Of a DNA stretch of 64,000 nucleotides, positions 36,801-47,947 are shown in pieces. The translations under genes were made by a program, and so were the position numbers. The stretch is from positions 248,001-312,000 of the forward strand of contig JAIWNE010000001.1 in assembly GCA_025331445.1 (NCBI GenBank), given 5' to 3'. The DNA is from Blakeslea trispora. Its lineage: Eukaryota; Mucoromycota; Mucoromycetes; Mucorales; Choanephoraceae. Each line of letters begins with the position of its first letter. Within the stretch, counting starts at the first letter, position 1. The notes beneath the pieces were generated by a model that was not told the DNA's origin, ran no database searches, and saw only the letters and a list, made by a program, of their open reading frames with translations.

Positions 36801-37354
36801 ATAAGAGAAAAGGCATTGATTTCTTTCTTGTAGAATGTATTTCTTCTAAAGCCACTGACCTCGAGGATGCATATTCTATACGTCAATTTGGCCTAGATGG
36901 CTTAGAGTTCGTAAGAAACCTCAATCAGCCACAGAATGGCAGTCAGCAATTCCATACCAAAGAGGGTCAAGTACCAACAGCTAGCAGTGCACAGATGAAC
37001 ACCAATCATCTTTTTGGGATGTTTGATTCATTGATTGATATACCTGACGATGCCTTTAGCTCGGTCACTGATTCTGGCTTCATGAACTATCCTTTTCCCT
37101 CAAATGAAACAGCTTCTGACAGCACTAAAGCAGCCTCTGAGCCTTCTATGTACTCCATGAACGAATGGGCTAGAAGTGAGCAAGCTGGTGGTCTAAACTC
37201 AATCACTCTGGATCCGCCAAATCAAACTTCATCAGCACAATTTATACATAGACCAGGGAATCCATTCTGGGGAGTGCCTTCAAGCTTTGAGGTCGAAGAT
37301 TGGCAAACATTTCTTATACAATATCAAGAGTTAATGAAAGAGCAAAGAGTTTAG
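33890..37354 (+). CDS. Zn2Cys6 fungal transcription factor 1
   Basis: Nuclear DNA-binding regulator. Start ATG 33890 (MSNPDSRYQSIAPRK). The zinc cluster is formed across the first intron: RACDACRRKKIKCQK then STCKNCISYEKGCTY, with all six Cys. A linker KKRGPPRG leads to a dimerisation helix (ILESRLERIEGLITNM). The middle region contains the fungal-specific regulatory domain: RDIGLHRS-type element split by introns near 35300, RMVWWSVYLLDRWLSAGTGRPL and DEDCDEIYPSENVNVDV. Downstream, QLLKLSKILGQILQGLYSP and several helices, then an unstructured Ser/Asn-rich C-terminus (activation region likely) ending QYQELMKEQRV. The protein is clearly related to factor 2 at 42885: the linker and the LS-ILG--L---YSP segment match. 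Its stop is 79 bp from that of the convergent BTB/CAP-Gly gene. Confidence 0.9.
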
Positions 37355-37433
37355 TTATACAAGTAATAATAAAGAATATGATCGTTTATTTGTATGTAGA
37401 AGCGATGAAAATACATTAAAAAAAGATAGTGTT

Positions 37434-39033
37434 TTAAATCAGTACAACCTGTGAAGGCTTCACGAAAACGCCTCGGTTTGAAGAAGTTTGAAAATAGCGT
37501 TTTCCGTTTATGGATCCATCATTTGAGCCGACTATAAAACAATGAATATACTTGAATGCTCATCCACCTATCAAGTCTTACCACTTTTGTCCAACTCTAT
37601 GCCCAAGGATCGTCCGTCATCATTGTTGATTAGTTTTCCGATATATCTTATAGTACCAAAAGTAGGTATTGGTCGGTCTAACAGTTGCACCCTTTGATTC
37701 ACTTTGAGGTTCGAAGGAGCCTGTCTGAAAATAACACTGTAAAGCCGTGAGCGTAGTCTGCCAGTATTTTTCATAGTTTTGATAGAAGGAGTTTGTTTTT
37801 TGTTGTTTGTATGCTTTCGTCTCGTCTCTTCTTCTGTAAGCAGCATGCTTGTAGGTACCATTAAATCTCAAATGAAGAGAGGAATGGGTGAATATGCTTG
37901 TTGACATGTTTGTCCATCTTCTGCTTACCTTGGGCAAGCAACTCTGCTAGATTCTTTTCAAATGTGTTTAGCTTCTTTATTGCCTCTAGATGTGTTGCAA
38001 TATATCGCACTGTCTTGCTTTTTGCATTTTGCATCATTTGTTTCACTATAGGAGTTCGCTGTACAGTATCACGACACATTAGGCTTCTTACAATACCATC
38101 ATAAAGCGAGATTGCATTGTAATCGTTTATCTCGTTTAAAACGTTGTCCATCAGAAATCCCAAGAAGTCAGAAGAATACATGATGCCATCCACACATGGT
38201 AGAAGCTTTGGATATTTAATACAATAAAAATCAAAGTTGTTTGCCAGCAATCTTGAACTGTACTGTTGTGCTTTGTCTCGAGTAACTGCAAGTAAACTTT
38301 GGCGTGTATTTTCATTGTGTTTCTTTTTGCTCAGAAAGCAACCGTATAATGTTTCAATCGCATTGTTTTTAACAATGTGCTCTAACAATCTGCTTTCCAA
38401 ATAAGAGTGCAGTGAATTAGTTTCATTCAAGAGATTTGCCATCGATTCGCTTGACCAATATGAAGGCAAAGTTCTTTCTGGATCTTGGAGGAGCAGTTTT
38501 AGAATCGAAACAGTAATTTGATTCAGACTGGAGTCATTTTGCTGATTAGGCCCTGTAAAGGCAAGTAATTGCGGTACCATAAAGGAACAGCTCTCACAAT
38601 AACAAGTTAAACCATGCACAAGGTTGATGATTTGATCCTTGGCTTCTAGGCACAAGTCGTTTATACCCAAGTAATCAGCAGCCAAATAAATAGATTGAAG
38701 AAGTTTCAATTGGTGTATGTTCTGATCATCTGATATAGATTTGTCGTCCATGTTCTTAAAGTACATAAAGTGTAATATGGTGTCTAGAACAGAGGCGGAG
38801 AAAATGCCACGAGGCAGAAATATGACAGAAGCTTCTGCTTCATGAAATTGACTGCTAAATATGGCATTGAAATAGTTTGAACTCGATCTAAGGACTTCCT
38901 TATGACAAAACCAATGCGTTTTCTCAGGAACTATTTTGATGGGTGAATTAGGTATCGATGAAAGACCTTTCTGTTCGCATGGAGCTAAGGCAATTATAAC
39001 GTTATGTGCTGATCCAAAAGACTGTTTCTGCAT
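37434..39033 (-). CDS. BTB/POZ domain protein with C-terminal CAP-Gly domain
   Basis: Three exons (39033-37929, 37866-37582, 37531-37434), 495 residues. N-terminal BTB/POZ at about residues 33-100: FCHKEVLRSSSNYFNAIFSS, then EASVIFLPRGIFSASVLDTILHF (this long match is given in parts: start EASVIFLPRG, end LDTILHFMYF). A BACK-like helical middle (about 105-390) follows. Residues about 425-495 form a CAP-Gly domain: KVNQRVQLLD, FGTIRYIGKL, RSLGIELD, then GSNDGSINGKRYF in place of the canonical GKNDG motif, and RGVFVKPSQVVLI. CAP-Gly domains bind C-terminal EEY/F motifs of tubulin and EB proteins; BTB domains dimerise or recruit CUL3. The combination suggests a microtubule-linked adaptor, which is inference. 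A Ser replaces the Lys of GKNDG. Confidence 0.85.
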
Positions 39034-41039
39034 TTTAAGGTACCAATATATTAAAAGGAAAGTCGAGAAAAAGAAATGCGAAAAAGAAAAAGAAAAAAGA
39101 GAGAAAATTGGCCGTAAAAAGCATAAATGTTTGTTTTGTTCAAATTGATTCGTTCACCTATTAACACTAGAGAGTTTTTTGTGGTAGCACAGATATGAGA
39201 TGAAGGAGGCATTGTGTCTTATCAATTTAAAACAGTAACTAACAATAAAGTCTTTGAACAAGAAAATATCTAAACGATTAAAAGTACAGCCCACCATAAC
39301 AACAAATTATGTATGCTCATTGTATGAGGTTTGGCTGTTTCGACTTAGTATGATTTCATTGAAAAATCGATCAACACATTGATAAAATAATCAGATGATT
39401 TATATATTAAAGCATGCGCTACTGATTCCAGTTTTTTTTTTCTGCCATTCATCTTTATGCTATTTGCAATTACTCCGCTTTTATGAAACGCTTTTGATCT
39501 GTGGTGATCCGCTTCACTTCTGAACTTATTCTTTATCTAGTGTCGTTGATTGTTCGTTGCAAAAAGCTTAGACGAGTTGCTCTACACTCTGATTTAGCAA
39601 ATCATGGTAGCAGGCACAGCGGTTTGTTCATAATAGCCTATGCGCCAATAGCCAAGTATTATTTATGTCCTTTTTTGCAAATCAAGAGCTGTTTTGAAAT
39701 GCTCTCAAGTTTACTAAACAATTTCGTAAAAGTGTCTATTCAACCACTCACTTACAAACAGTCTAAAGAAGCTAACGATGAAATATCCATAAATATAGGA
39801 TCGAATGAGTGCTTTGTCCCAAACAATAATATACACGCAAGTTCCCTCCCACTCCTCAACTACTCACATAACACTCTTCATTTAGGGGCTAGTATTTTGA
39901 CTTCAGTACTATGGTTGTAAAGCTTTTTTTTTTCTGTTCACTTGAACAATCTCAAAAGCTTTGGGATTTACCATTATTCTAGCACAAACCTTTTGATAAA
40001 GGTGTTTATGCCTATTGCAACTATAGTTTCTTCTTGCTATGTAAAAGCTATAGCAAACAATGTTATGCACTGGCGTTCGTCAGCCATCACAAGACTCCTC
40101 AAAAAAATACAAGTCTTGGCTCAAGTGCATCGATAAAACGACATTTGAAGCAAAAAACAGCTGAGAAAACCTACACCTGCGTTGCATTCTCTTGAGCTGG
40201 ATTCTACTACCCATTTTACTAATGTTAAAACTGTAACAGAGACCAAAGGTACAATTTGTGCCTGTTTTCATTTTAAGTTCACCTTACGTAATAGTTCGCA
40301 CAGGCCGTTTCCGTTCATCCTCTAACACGCCAAGCGCCACTGCCCAAGGGAGATGATAGATACGTATGCTAATAACGGTAGAATATGTATCATTAGTTGT
40401 ACTACTACCATACTTCATGGATAGCCATTCTGTTAAACGATGGTATGCGGAATTGTTTCATAGCTGTTGCTTTAGCTCCCAAAGCATTGACCTATTTCCT
40501 TGCGAATTGAGAAACTGTTTGATTAATGTCTTCTTGAAGAGATATTTTGGTCTCAAGAAACAAAAGTCATTGGTTCCCCCTCAGTGTAATGAATAATTTT
40601 AATAATAACAAGAAGACTTCCCAAGTATATATATAGTATGCTATCAAAGAGTAGCATACTATGGGCCTATAGCAATCACGTGATCATGTATGCGTATATA
40701 GCAGACATAGTCATAATTTCGAAAGGAAGTTATGATATAAAAAAGCTGCACTTTTAAGGAGCACAGATAGCCTTTGAAGTGTATGACTTGCCAAAAAGCA
40801 GGATTTGCTACTTTCTTTTTTAAGTTTGCTTATTAGATTTTAACAAAACCAAGAAAGTATAGCTTGAATTTGTTTAGTCTATTTTGCCATTAATCGCGAT
40901 CTTGTATTTTCGCGATTTGTTGCTGAGGATTATATTACCGAGAAAAACGAAAAGCCATTCTTATTTGCCCTTCCTTTGCTTTGCTTTTTGTTATGATGAT
41001 GAAAAATTTATTTATTGACTTTGTTTATACATAATTTAT
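39034..41039. other. 2-kb region without confirmed gene
   Basis: Contains open frames on both strands (39501-39920 plus, 40271-40080 minus) with mixed amino-acid composition but no recognisable domain or clear splice pattern; possibly remnants of a gene or mobile element. A perfect hairpin at 40633-40662 and a CACGTG palindrome at 40677-40682 lie at its right side. Confidence 0.4.
40633..40662. repeat. Perfect 11-bp inverted repeat with 8-nt loop
   Basis: ATAGTATGCTA at 40633-40643 and its exact reverse complement at 40652-40662 around TCAAAGAG. It lies 1.5 kb from the nearest start codon. Could be a regulatory dyad, a transcript hairpin or a transposon footprint. Confidence 0.7.
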
Positions 41040-42146
41040 TTACAATTCAGCAACCTTAACAACTTGCTTACCAAAGTTGTTACCACGCAAGACATCAATC
41101 AAAGCTTGAGGGGTGTTCTCAATACCTTCAGCAACAGTTTCTCTGTACTTGATCTTGCCATCCTTGATCCATTGAGTAACTTCTCTTCTGAAGTCATCTT
41201 GCATTTCCATGCTGTCGCTGACAATGAAACCACGGACTTCAAGAGACTTGGCAACAATTTGGATGAGGTTACGAACGGGGTAAGGATCTTGAGTGTTGTA
41301 TTGAGAGATCATACCACAACAAACAATTCTGGCGAACTTGTTGGCATGGTTAATAACGTCTTCAAGCATCTTACCACCAACGTTTTCAAAGTAAATATCA
41401 ATGCCGTTGGGACAAAGTTCCTTGAAAGCAGTGGCGTTATCAGTAGTCTTGTAGTTGTAGGCACCATCGAAACCAATTTCCTTCAAGTAGGCGACCTTTT
41501 CGTCTGAACCAGCAGAACCAACAACATGCAAGCCAAGAATCTTACCGATTTGACCAACCAACTGACCAACAGCACCAGAGGCAGCAGAAACATAGAGGGT
41601 CTCACCCTTCTTGGGCTTACCGAACTTGATCAAACTATAAAAAAAAAAGAACAAGTCAGATATCAATGTCGCTCTCACGTAGTTTATACATCTCTTCACT
41701 TACCCAGCATAAGCGGTCATACCAGGCATACCAAGAATACCAATGTAGTTAGTAATGGGAATACCGGAATCCTTGGCTTCGTTACGAACTTCCAAGTAAC
41801 CAGCGAATTGCTCAGGGATAAGAGCATATTCACTGAAAGGAGACATACCGTAAACAAGATCACCAGCCTTGAACTTTTCGTTGTTAGACTTAACAACCAC
41901 AGTCATAGTGTGACCATTCATGGGTTGACCAAGAGGGAATGCAGGAGAGTAAGATTGCTTGCTAGCATCACGCATACGACCTCTCATGTAAGGATCAACA
42001 GACAAAGCCAAAGTCTTGAGGAGGACAGCACCTTGAGGAATTTCGGCTTCGAGATCAATTTCGTCCTTTTGAACAACCATGTGTTCACCGACTTCGGGGT
42101 AGGTAGTAGGGACCTTAGCAAAAATAACCTTGGTGTTGGAGACCAT
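41040..42146 (-). CDS. Zinc-independent NADP(H)-dependent oxidoreductase, MDR family (prostaglandin/alkenal reductase-like)
   Basis: Reduces activated double bonds of alkenals/ketones with NADPH in the cytosol. Two exons, 42146-41704 and 41634-41040, give 345 residues. Start ATG 42146 (MVSNTKVIFAKVP). Family marks: LALSVDPYMRGRMRD near residue 50, GNNF-type C-terminus, and the catalytic-domain segment ILGMPGMTAYAGLIKFGKPK joined across the intron. Nucleotide fold: GETLYVSAASGAVGQLVGQI, then VVGSAGSDEKV, and YFENVGGKMLEDV. No zinc ligands are seen. Codons ending in C after pyrimidine choices (GGT, GCT, AAG) look more biased than in neighbours, hinting at strong expression. Divergent from Zn2Cys6 factor 2, with 739 bp between the ATGs. 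Confidence 0.93.
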
Positions 42147-42213
42147 CGTGTAAGTTGATATCAAGTGTATAAAAATATCGACAAAAGGAAAAGAAAGAGA
42201 GAGAAAATCGAAC

Positions 42214-42221
42214 TATTTATA
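42214..42221 (-). promoter_or_regulatory. TATA box of the reductase gene
   Basis: TATAAATA on the minus strand, 68 bp upstream of the ATG at 42146, followed by a CT-rich tract and a CA-containing initiator region. Confidence 0.55.
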
Positions 42222-42651
42222 TGATATAGACGCGACCATGTTGAGTTAAAACAATTCCGCATAAGGAAAATAACCTCATCAATATGAATGGATTATTAAT
42301 CGAACATTAAATTTCTAGAAGGTGGACAGTTTTGATTTTTGCATTGAAATTGCCACTTAATCAGCATAGTTCCCGCCATTGGTCTACGCTCTGTCAATAA
42401 TATACTAAAATTGAGTGACCGAAATCAAATTTCGAATTAATAACGTGGAAGCAATTGATCCTCCTTATTAAATTAAAGGAGTCAATGTATGAGAATCTAT
42501 GTCCGATAGAGACAAGTGAACAACAGGTTGCTTCAATAAGATGAGAGAGAAAGAAGAGTAAGGTAAAGTCAATCCCCAAAATCGGACTTGATCATGTATG
42601 GGAAAAATTACTTTCTCGGTTTTAAGGTTTAGGCAACAATAACTCTAAAAA

Positions 42652-42674
42652 ATCGGTTGAATACTATCGCCGAT
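42652..42674. promoter_or_regulatory. Candidate Zn2Cys6 operator, ATCGG-N13-CCGAT
   Basis: Perfect 5-bp inverted repeat with CGG and CCG halves spaced by 13 bp, about 210 bp upstream of the factor 2 ATG and followed by a TATATA stretch. Zn2Cys6 dimers commonly bind CGG triplets in this orientation. Function is inferred from pattern only. Confidence 0.4.
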
Positions 42675-42884
42675 ATATACAGTTGGCCAACAAGCTTCAG
42701 TACTGCTTTTCCATATTTGTTACTCCTCCTCTCACTTCTTTTTGAATTCAAACCTCATTGTCATAACCAAGCACAGATATATACGCTTTTTCTGTGTTGT
42801 ACTTACTATATTTGGTGCTATCTAAGAAAGTTAGCTGACAGTCTTAGAAATTGGTTCAGCTTAACTGACCAGTACTAGACGATT

Positions 42885-45699
42885 ATGAGCTTCAAAAGAG
42901 AAATGATGAATGACAAACCCTTAGATGGCCATGATCAACCTAGCGCTAAACGTACACGAGTAACGAAAGCTTGTAAACTTCGTATTTCCTTCTTTTTCTT
43001 TTTCTTCTTCAGTTTATTTCTCAAGATTAAACTTCTTTTATCTGTATAGGCGACGTATGCAGACGAAAGAAAATTAGGCAAGCATTTTTATTATGAGTAG
43101 TTTTGCTTTTCAGAAACCAAAAGGGAGCTAATCTCTTTGCCTGTGTTTCGTTAGGTGCCAATTTGATGAATCAGATAGGTGCACTAATTGTATACAATAT
43201 GGTTGGGATTGTACTTATAATGATGTGAGCTGTTTTCTCTTCTTTGTAATTATTCTTGTATCAGTCCTAACTTTAAAGTATTAGACTACAAAAAAGAGAG
43301 GTCCTCCAAAAGGGTAAAACATCTTGTTTGCACTAAAAAAAAAGAGAAGAAGCGCATACGGTAATAACAAACTGGATACACTAGTTACATTGAAAGTCTT
43401 GAGAATCGCTTGCGAAGAATGGAAAGTCTATTGGAAAATATAAATTCTAGTACCAACTTGGAAACCCAGAATGAAAAGTTGATTACTGAAGTTCAAACTA
43501 CCAACGAAAAGAGTAAGATAGTTCGTTATCTTGGTAGTTCTTCTGGTTACTATCTTGTAAAGAATATCTTGACTACAGATGATCAAGATATGGCCGAAGT
43601 CAAAGAAGACCAACAGCGAAGGGCATCTTTGCAAGATGATAATGTGAGCTCTTTTCGGTTTCGAAATATCAATGTCGACAACGATGATATTATGTATGTT
43701 CGTGACACGACACTCGCCGAACGTGTTGATCAATTGCAAGCAGATAGATTAGACTTCAAGGAAGACATTGCACCCAAAGCCTTTATAGATAAACTGGTGG
43801 CTCGTTTCTTTGAGATCAATTATATAAGCTTTCCAGTCATTGACAGAGAACCATTTCTAAACGCATACCACGGTCATACTCAACCACCACCACCACCTAT
43901 CCTAATCTATGCTATATGTGTGCATGCCTGTCTACTTGTTCCTAAAAATGATACTCTGTTTGATGATGCATGTATTAACCGCAAAGAGTTTTTTGAAACT
44001 CTCTCGATACATGCTTCTAATTTGATCAAGAAAGAATATCTCAACCCAAGACTTGCAACCATACAAGCACTCGTGCTGCTTTCTGGTGCTCCTGCTTGCG
44101 GGAAAACGCTTTACAAAAACTGGCTTCGAGTAGGCATGGCTGTTCGAATGGTATGTAAGATAACATAAAAAAGAAGAGAAAGGAATCCTTTGTAGCTAAA
44201 AAAAAGAAAAAAAAATATTCAAGGCACAGGAACTTGGTCTTCATCGAACACATGACAAGCTACCATTGACAGAGGAAATGTTTGAAGCAAACAAGCGCTT
44301 ATGGTATTGCGTTTATATAGCTGATCGTTGGTGTTGCGCAGTCATGGGCAGACCATTAGCAATTGCTGACGCTGACTGTGATATCGATCTACCTCATGTT
44401 AATGGAGGCATTCAAGGCAATAAGGACTATTCATTGTTTGTCGACTTTGTCAAACTTTCTGGAATTCTAGGCGAAGTCTTGCGCCGAATATATTCACCCC
44501 GTGCCAAGCATCAGGGATACAAAAAAATCACTGCCTATCATACAGTTCAAAGTATTCATCGCATGCTAAATGATTGGCTAGAACAACTGCCTGACCATCA
44601 GCGCATCACACCAGAAGAGGCCAAGTCGATGTACAAAAACAAAATGATAACATCCAAAACGAGAGAAGCAGGACCTCTGATGGTTTGTTATCACGCTGTA
44701 AATGTACTACTCTATCGCACCTTCTTAGTCTCTGATCGATCCGAAGTGTGGCCTGAATTACATGACCAAGCAGGCTATCGTTGTACAGAAGCTGCCAAGC
44801 ACACAATTGATATCGCTCGGCTACTTTCTCCTTCAGATGTAGTTCATTTTGGTTTCAACTTTGCAGGTAAATCGAATTTAATAGTTTGGGTTTGCTTAAT
44901 TCTTTTATTGCAAGATCAAAACGATATGCCAACCTTTGTTTTGCTTTTCTCATCATTTTTCCTTAAACTATATAGGCTTTTCAGTATTCCAAGCAAGTTT
45001 AATACATGTATATAATTGTATCAATAGCAATCCTGAGATAGCCAATACCGCCAAACAATACGTTCAAATTTGTATTGATGAATGCATTGAACCTATCAAT
45101 GGTTTAATCAATCCACCTACCCATGCTGCTGCCTTGATAAAGACGCTCCTTAACTTGATAGGTGCTGAGAAGCAAGAAAACGCCAAAGAGAAGTCATGCA
45201 GAAAAGACAATGTATATTCAGAGCTAAAAACAAACAACCTGTCCTCTCAATCATCCACACAAAATCCAATGCCAAATATTAACCCACCTAACGGAAAGGA
45301 TACTATGCAACCTGAAGATAGCAACAAAAATAGATTTGTGCAGCCTTCATCTTATACATCACCTATGAGTGTAAATGCAATCATCTCAGATTGGGAGAAT
45401 AGAACATCTGACAACAGCTACCAAACCTATGTACCTTTAGCGAACAACAACAGCAGTGGGTCATCCAATGTCGTATCTACAGTAGCCTGGCAATCTTTGT
45501 TTGCATCAGCAGCTACACAGCTTTTTGACAACGATGTAGATTGGGAAAGTAAGTGTTACCTTAAAGAGACTGCAGTCATTAAGCTAGGGAGGCTGTTTAT
45601 TAAACCTTTATTGATTTTTTTCATAAATTTTCTTTAAAAGCAACACTTTCCACCTTGTTTGATGATAACCAGCTCAAGCAGCAAAACAGTTTCTTTTAG
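42885..45699 (+). CDS. Zn2Cys6 fungal transcription factor 2
   Basis: Start ATG 42885 (MSFKREMMNDKPLDG). Exons 1-3 together make the zinc cluster KACDVCRRKKIRCQF ... CTNCIQYGWDCTY with all six Cys. The intron inside it (43078-43154) starts GC, not GT, and is forced by the frame. Then KKRGPPKG and a leucine-rich helix (YIESLENRLRRMESLLENI). Fungal-specific domain: FFEINYISFPVIDREPFLNA, YLNPRLATIQALVLLSGAP, then AQELGLHRTHD and LWYCVYIADRWCCAVMGRPL. It continues with VKLSGILGEVLRRIYSP and a low-complexity Asn/Ser-rich end. The last exon, after an intron beginning GTAAGT at 45550, encodes LSTLFDDNQLKQQNSFF and the stop at 45697-45699. Paralogous to factor 1 at 33890. Confidence 0.9.
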
Positions 45700-46030
45700 G
45701 ACCCCTTTTACATTGCCGAAAATAAAGACTCGTTCAATAAGCAGATCTCTATAGTTATTTATATGTTTTGTTATTTCTAATGTTCCAAACAAAGCGAATT
45801 CGATATGTCTCTTGGCTTAGACGCAATGTAACACGCTATGAACTAATAAGGACAAAAAGTAAAATCAGGTGTGTCAAAAACTTTAAATACACGAAATTAA
45901 CTTGTTAGCATTATACATTGGTTCAAAAGAATGAATGTCCGCACAGATAGATTGTTGAGGCGCAACTTTGTACCTTTTCGTTTTTCTTTTTCTTTTTCTC
46001 ATCTTTATCCTTGAAACGCAATACCCAAAA
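45700..46030. other. Short intergenic region
   Basis: 331 bp of terminator plus promoter of the metacaspase gene, ending in a TTTTTC-rich leader. No gene. Confidence 0.6.
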
Positions 46031-47810
46031 ATGGACAGATACGGATACCCAACTTCTGAAGGAAATGATTATGAAGAGCAGCAAGAGCATAGCTCATACT
46101 ACAATCAATCATCTCAGGTATTTACAAGAAGAGCGGAAGAATAACAGATATGGTTAGCTCATACGTCAAATAGACTATGCATCATACTAGTAGCTATTCC
46201 TCATCATATCACCATTCTTCTAATAGAAATGATGGAGGCGATGACAACGATCCATCATTTACTGAAGAAGATTATCAACACCCAAACCCTAATTTTGAAC
46301 AGCCTCCAAACAGTCATCATAATCCAGGACCTCATCCAGGTACAGTATTTTTTTTGGTTTCTTTTAGGACCCTTGTAAAGTACCATCTGGCTCACATGCT
46401 TGTTGTAGTTCCTTATGGTGGCATGGCAACTCATCATACGGAAAATGTCCCGGGAAATGAGTTTTATCTGCACGTCGATCCTACAGTAGCAAAAGATGAT
46501 GATGAGCTCGAATTTGAACTGTCAAACTGTAAGTCTGAAAAAAAAATGCATGAATGTAGAAAGGATAAACAAACCAACCAAAAAAATGACTTTCAAGGTC
46601 AAGGCAAGAAGAGAGCTTTGCTCATTGGTATCAACTACATAGGAACAAGCAGTGAACTAAACGGCAAGTATATGGAAAAGGTTTATGATATCTGAAAAAT
46701 GAATCGCGTTATTAAGCAAATTGTAACATGTTACAGGTTGTATTAATGATGTTGCCAACATCAAGAATTTCTTGATCACCCTCTACGGATTCAAGGAGGT
46801 ATGTATTCAAATATGAGTATTCGAAATGGATACCCACCTCTTGCTTCTTGAACAGGAGGACATGGTCATTCTCACAGACGACCAAGAGGAGGAGAAGTTT
46901 AAGCCTACAAGAGCTAATATCATCTCTGCCATGCAATGGCTTGTCCATGATGCTGAAGCTGATGATTCGTGAGTATCAACAATACATGAAAATTGAACGA
47001 CATATGCTTATTTGAATGCAAAATAGCTTCTTTTTTCACTATAGTGGTCATGGTGGAAGAATTGAAGACGTGCATCATGATGAAGATGATTCTTTTGATG
47101 AAACAATTTATCCTCTTGATTTCGAGCAATTCGAAGGCACTTCGGGTCAAATTATAGACGATGTAAGCAAGACAAAAGATAACTCATTTTGCACATAATG
47201 AAACAAACACTCTATAGGATTTGCATGATTTACTTGTCCGACCATTGCCTCCTAAATGTAGATTGACAGCCATTTTCGATAGTTGTCATTCTGGTACAGT
47301 TTTGGACCTTCCTTATGTTTACTCAACTCAGGGTGAAATCAAAGAACAAAATCTGTTCAAGTATGCCGGTAAAGGATTCTTGTCTGCCGGTATCGCCTAT
47401 GCTCAAGGTGACAAAGAAGGTGCCTTGGCATCCATCATGTCACTTGGTAAGCAACTCATGGAAGCGCGTGACGTGTCAGATCGTGTTCGTAGAAAGAATG
47501 CCTCTCAGGCTGATGTTATTATGTTTTCTGGCTGTAAAGACGATCAAACATCTGCAGATGCCAACGAAGCTGGCCGAGCAACAGGAGCTATGAGTTATGC
47601 ATTTACAAGTAAAATTTAAATAAGGTTGATGTCGCGTTTTGATCTGACTTTCTTTTTCTTTTTTAAATAGCAACATTACGTCAGAATCCCAGACAAACCT
47701 ATCAAGAGTTATTGAACAATGTCCGTGATATCTTGCGTGAAAAATACCTTCAAAGACCTCAAATGAGTGCTTCTCATCCTATTGATGTCAACCTTGAATT
47801 CACATGTTAA
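46031..47810 (+). CDS. Metacaspase (type I, peptidase family C14B)
   Basis: Ca2+-dependent Arg/Lys-specific cysteine protease, cytosolic, linked in fungi to stress and protein-aggregate handling. ATG 46031 ([13 protein letters not shown]). The N-terminal prodomain is rich in Tyr/His/Asn/Pro/Gln, as in type I enzymes. Catalytic domain: [38 protein letters not shown], catalytic His in [14 protein letters not shown], catalytic Cys in [16 protein letters not shown]. Then a linker ([11 protein letters not shown]) and the p10-like part with [16 protein letters not shown] and [10 protein letters not shown], ending [11 protein letters not shown]. About eight short introns, several within codons of the catalytic region. 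Its stop is 137 bp from the convergent phytochelatin synthase stop. Confidence 0.94.
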
Positions 47811-47947
47811 ATAAGCAAATGAAGGCAATAAAAAAAAAGTGTTTTTTTTTTATTATTGAATGAAGAGAGGGAAGTGAATGCTTATAATGTAATATAAAAT
47901 GTGTAGTATGAAATGTCTATATGGAGTATATTGTGTATGAGGATCTA

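Larger units (their letters stand above)
42147..42884. other. Divergent promoter region, reductase / Zn2Cys6 factor 2
   Basis: 738 bp between divergent ATGs, no gene. Contains the TATA element of the reductase and a CGG-N13-CCG palindrome, both listed separately. Confidence 0.6.

Noticed and set aside
41064..42158. Plus-strand ORFs of 147 and 210 codons
   Set aside because: Antisense shadows of the codon-biased reductase gene.
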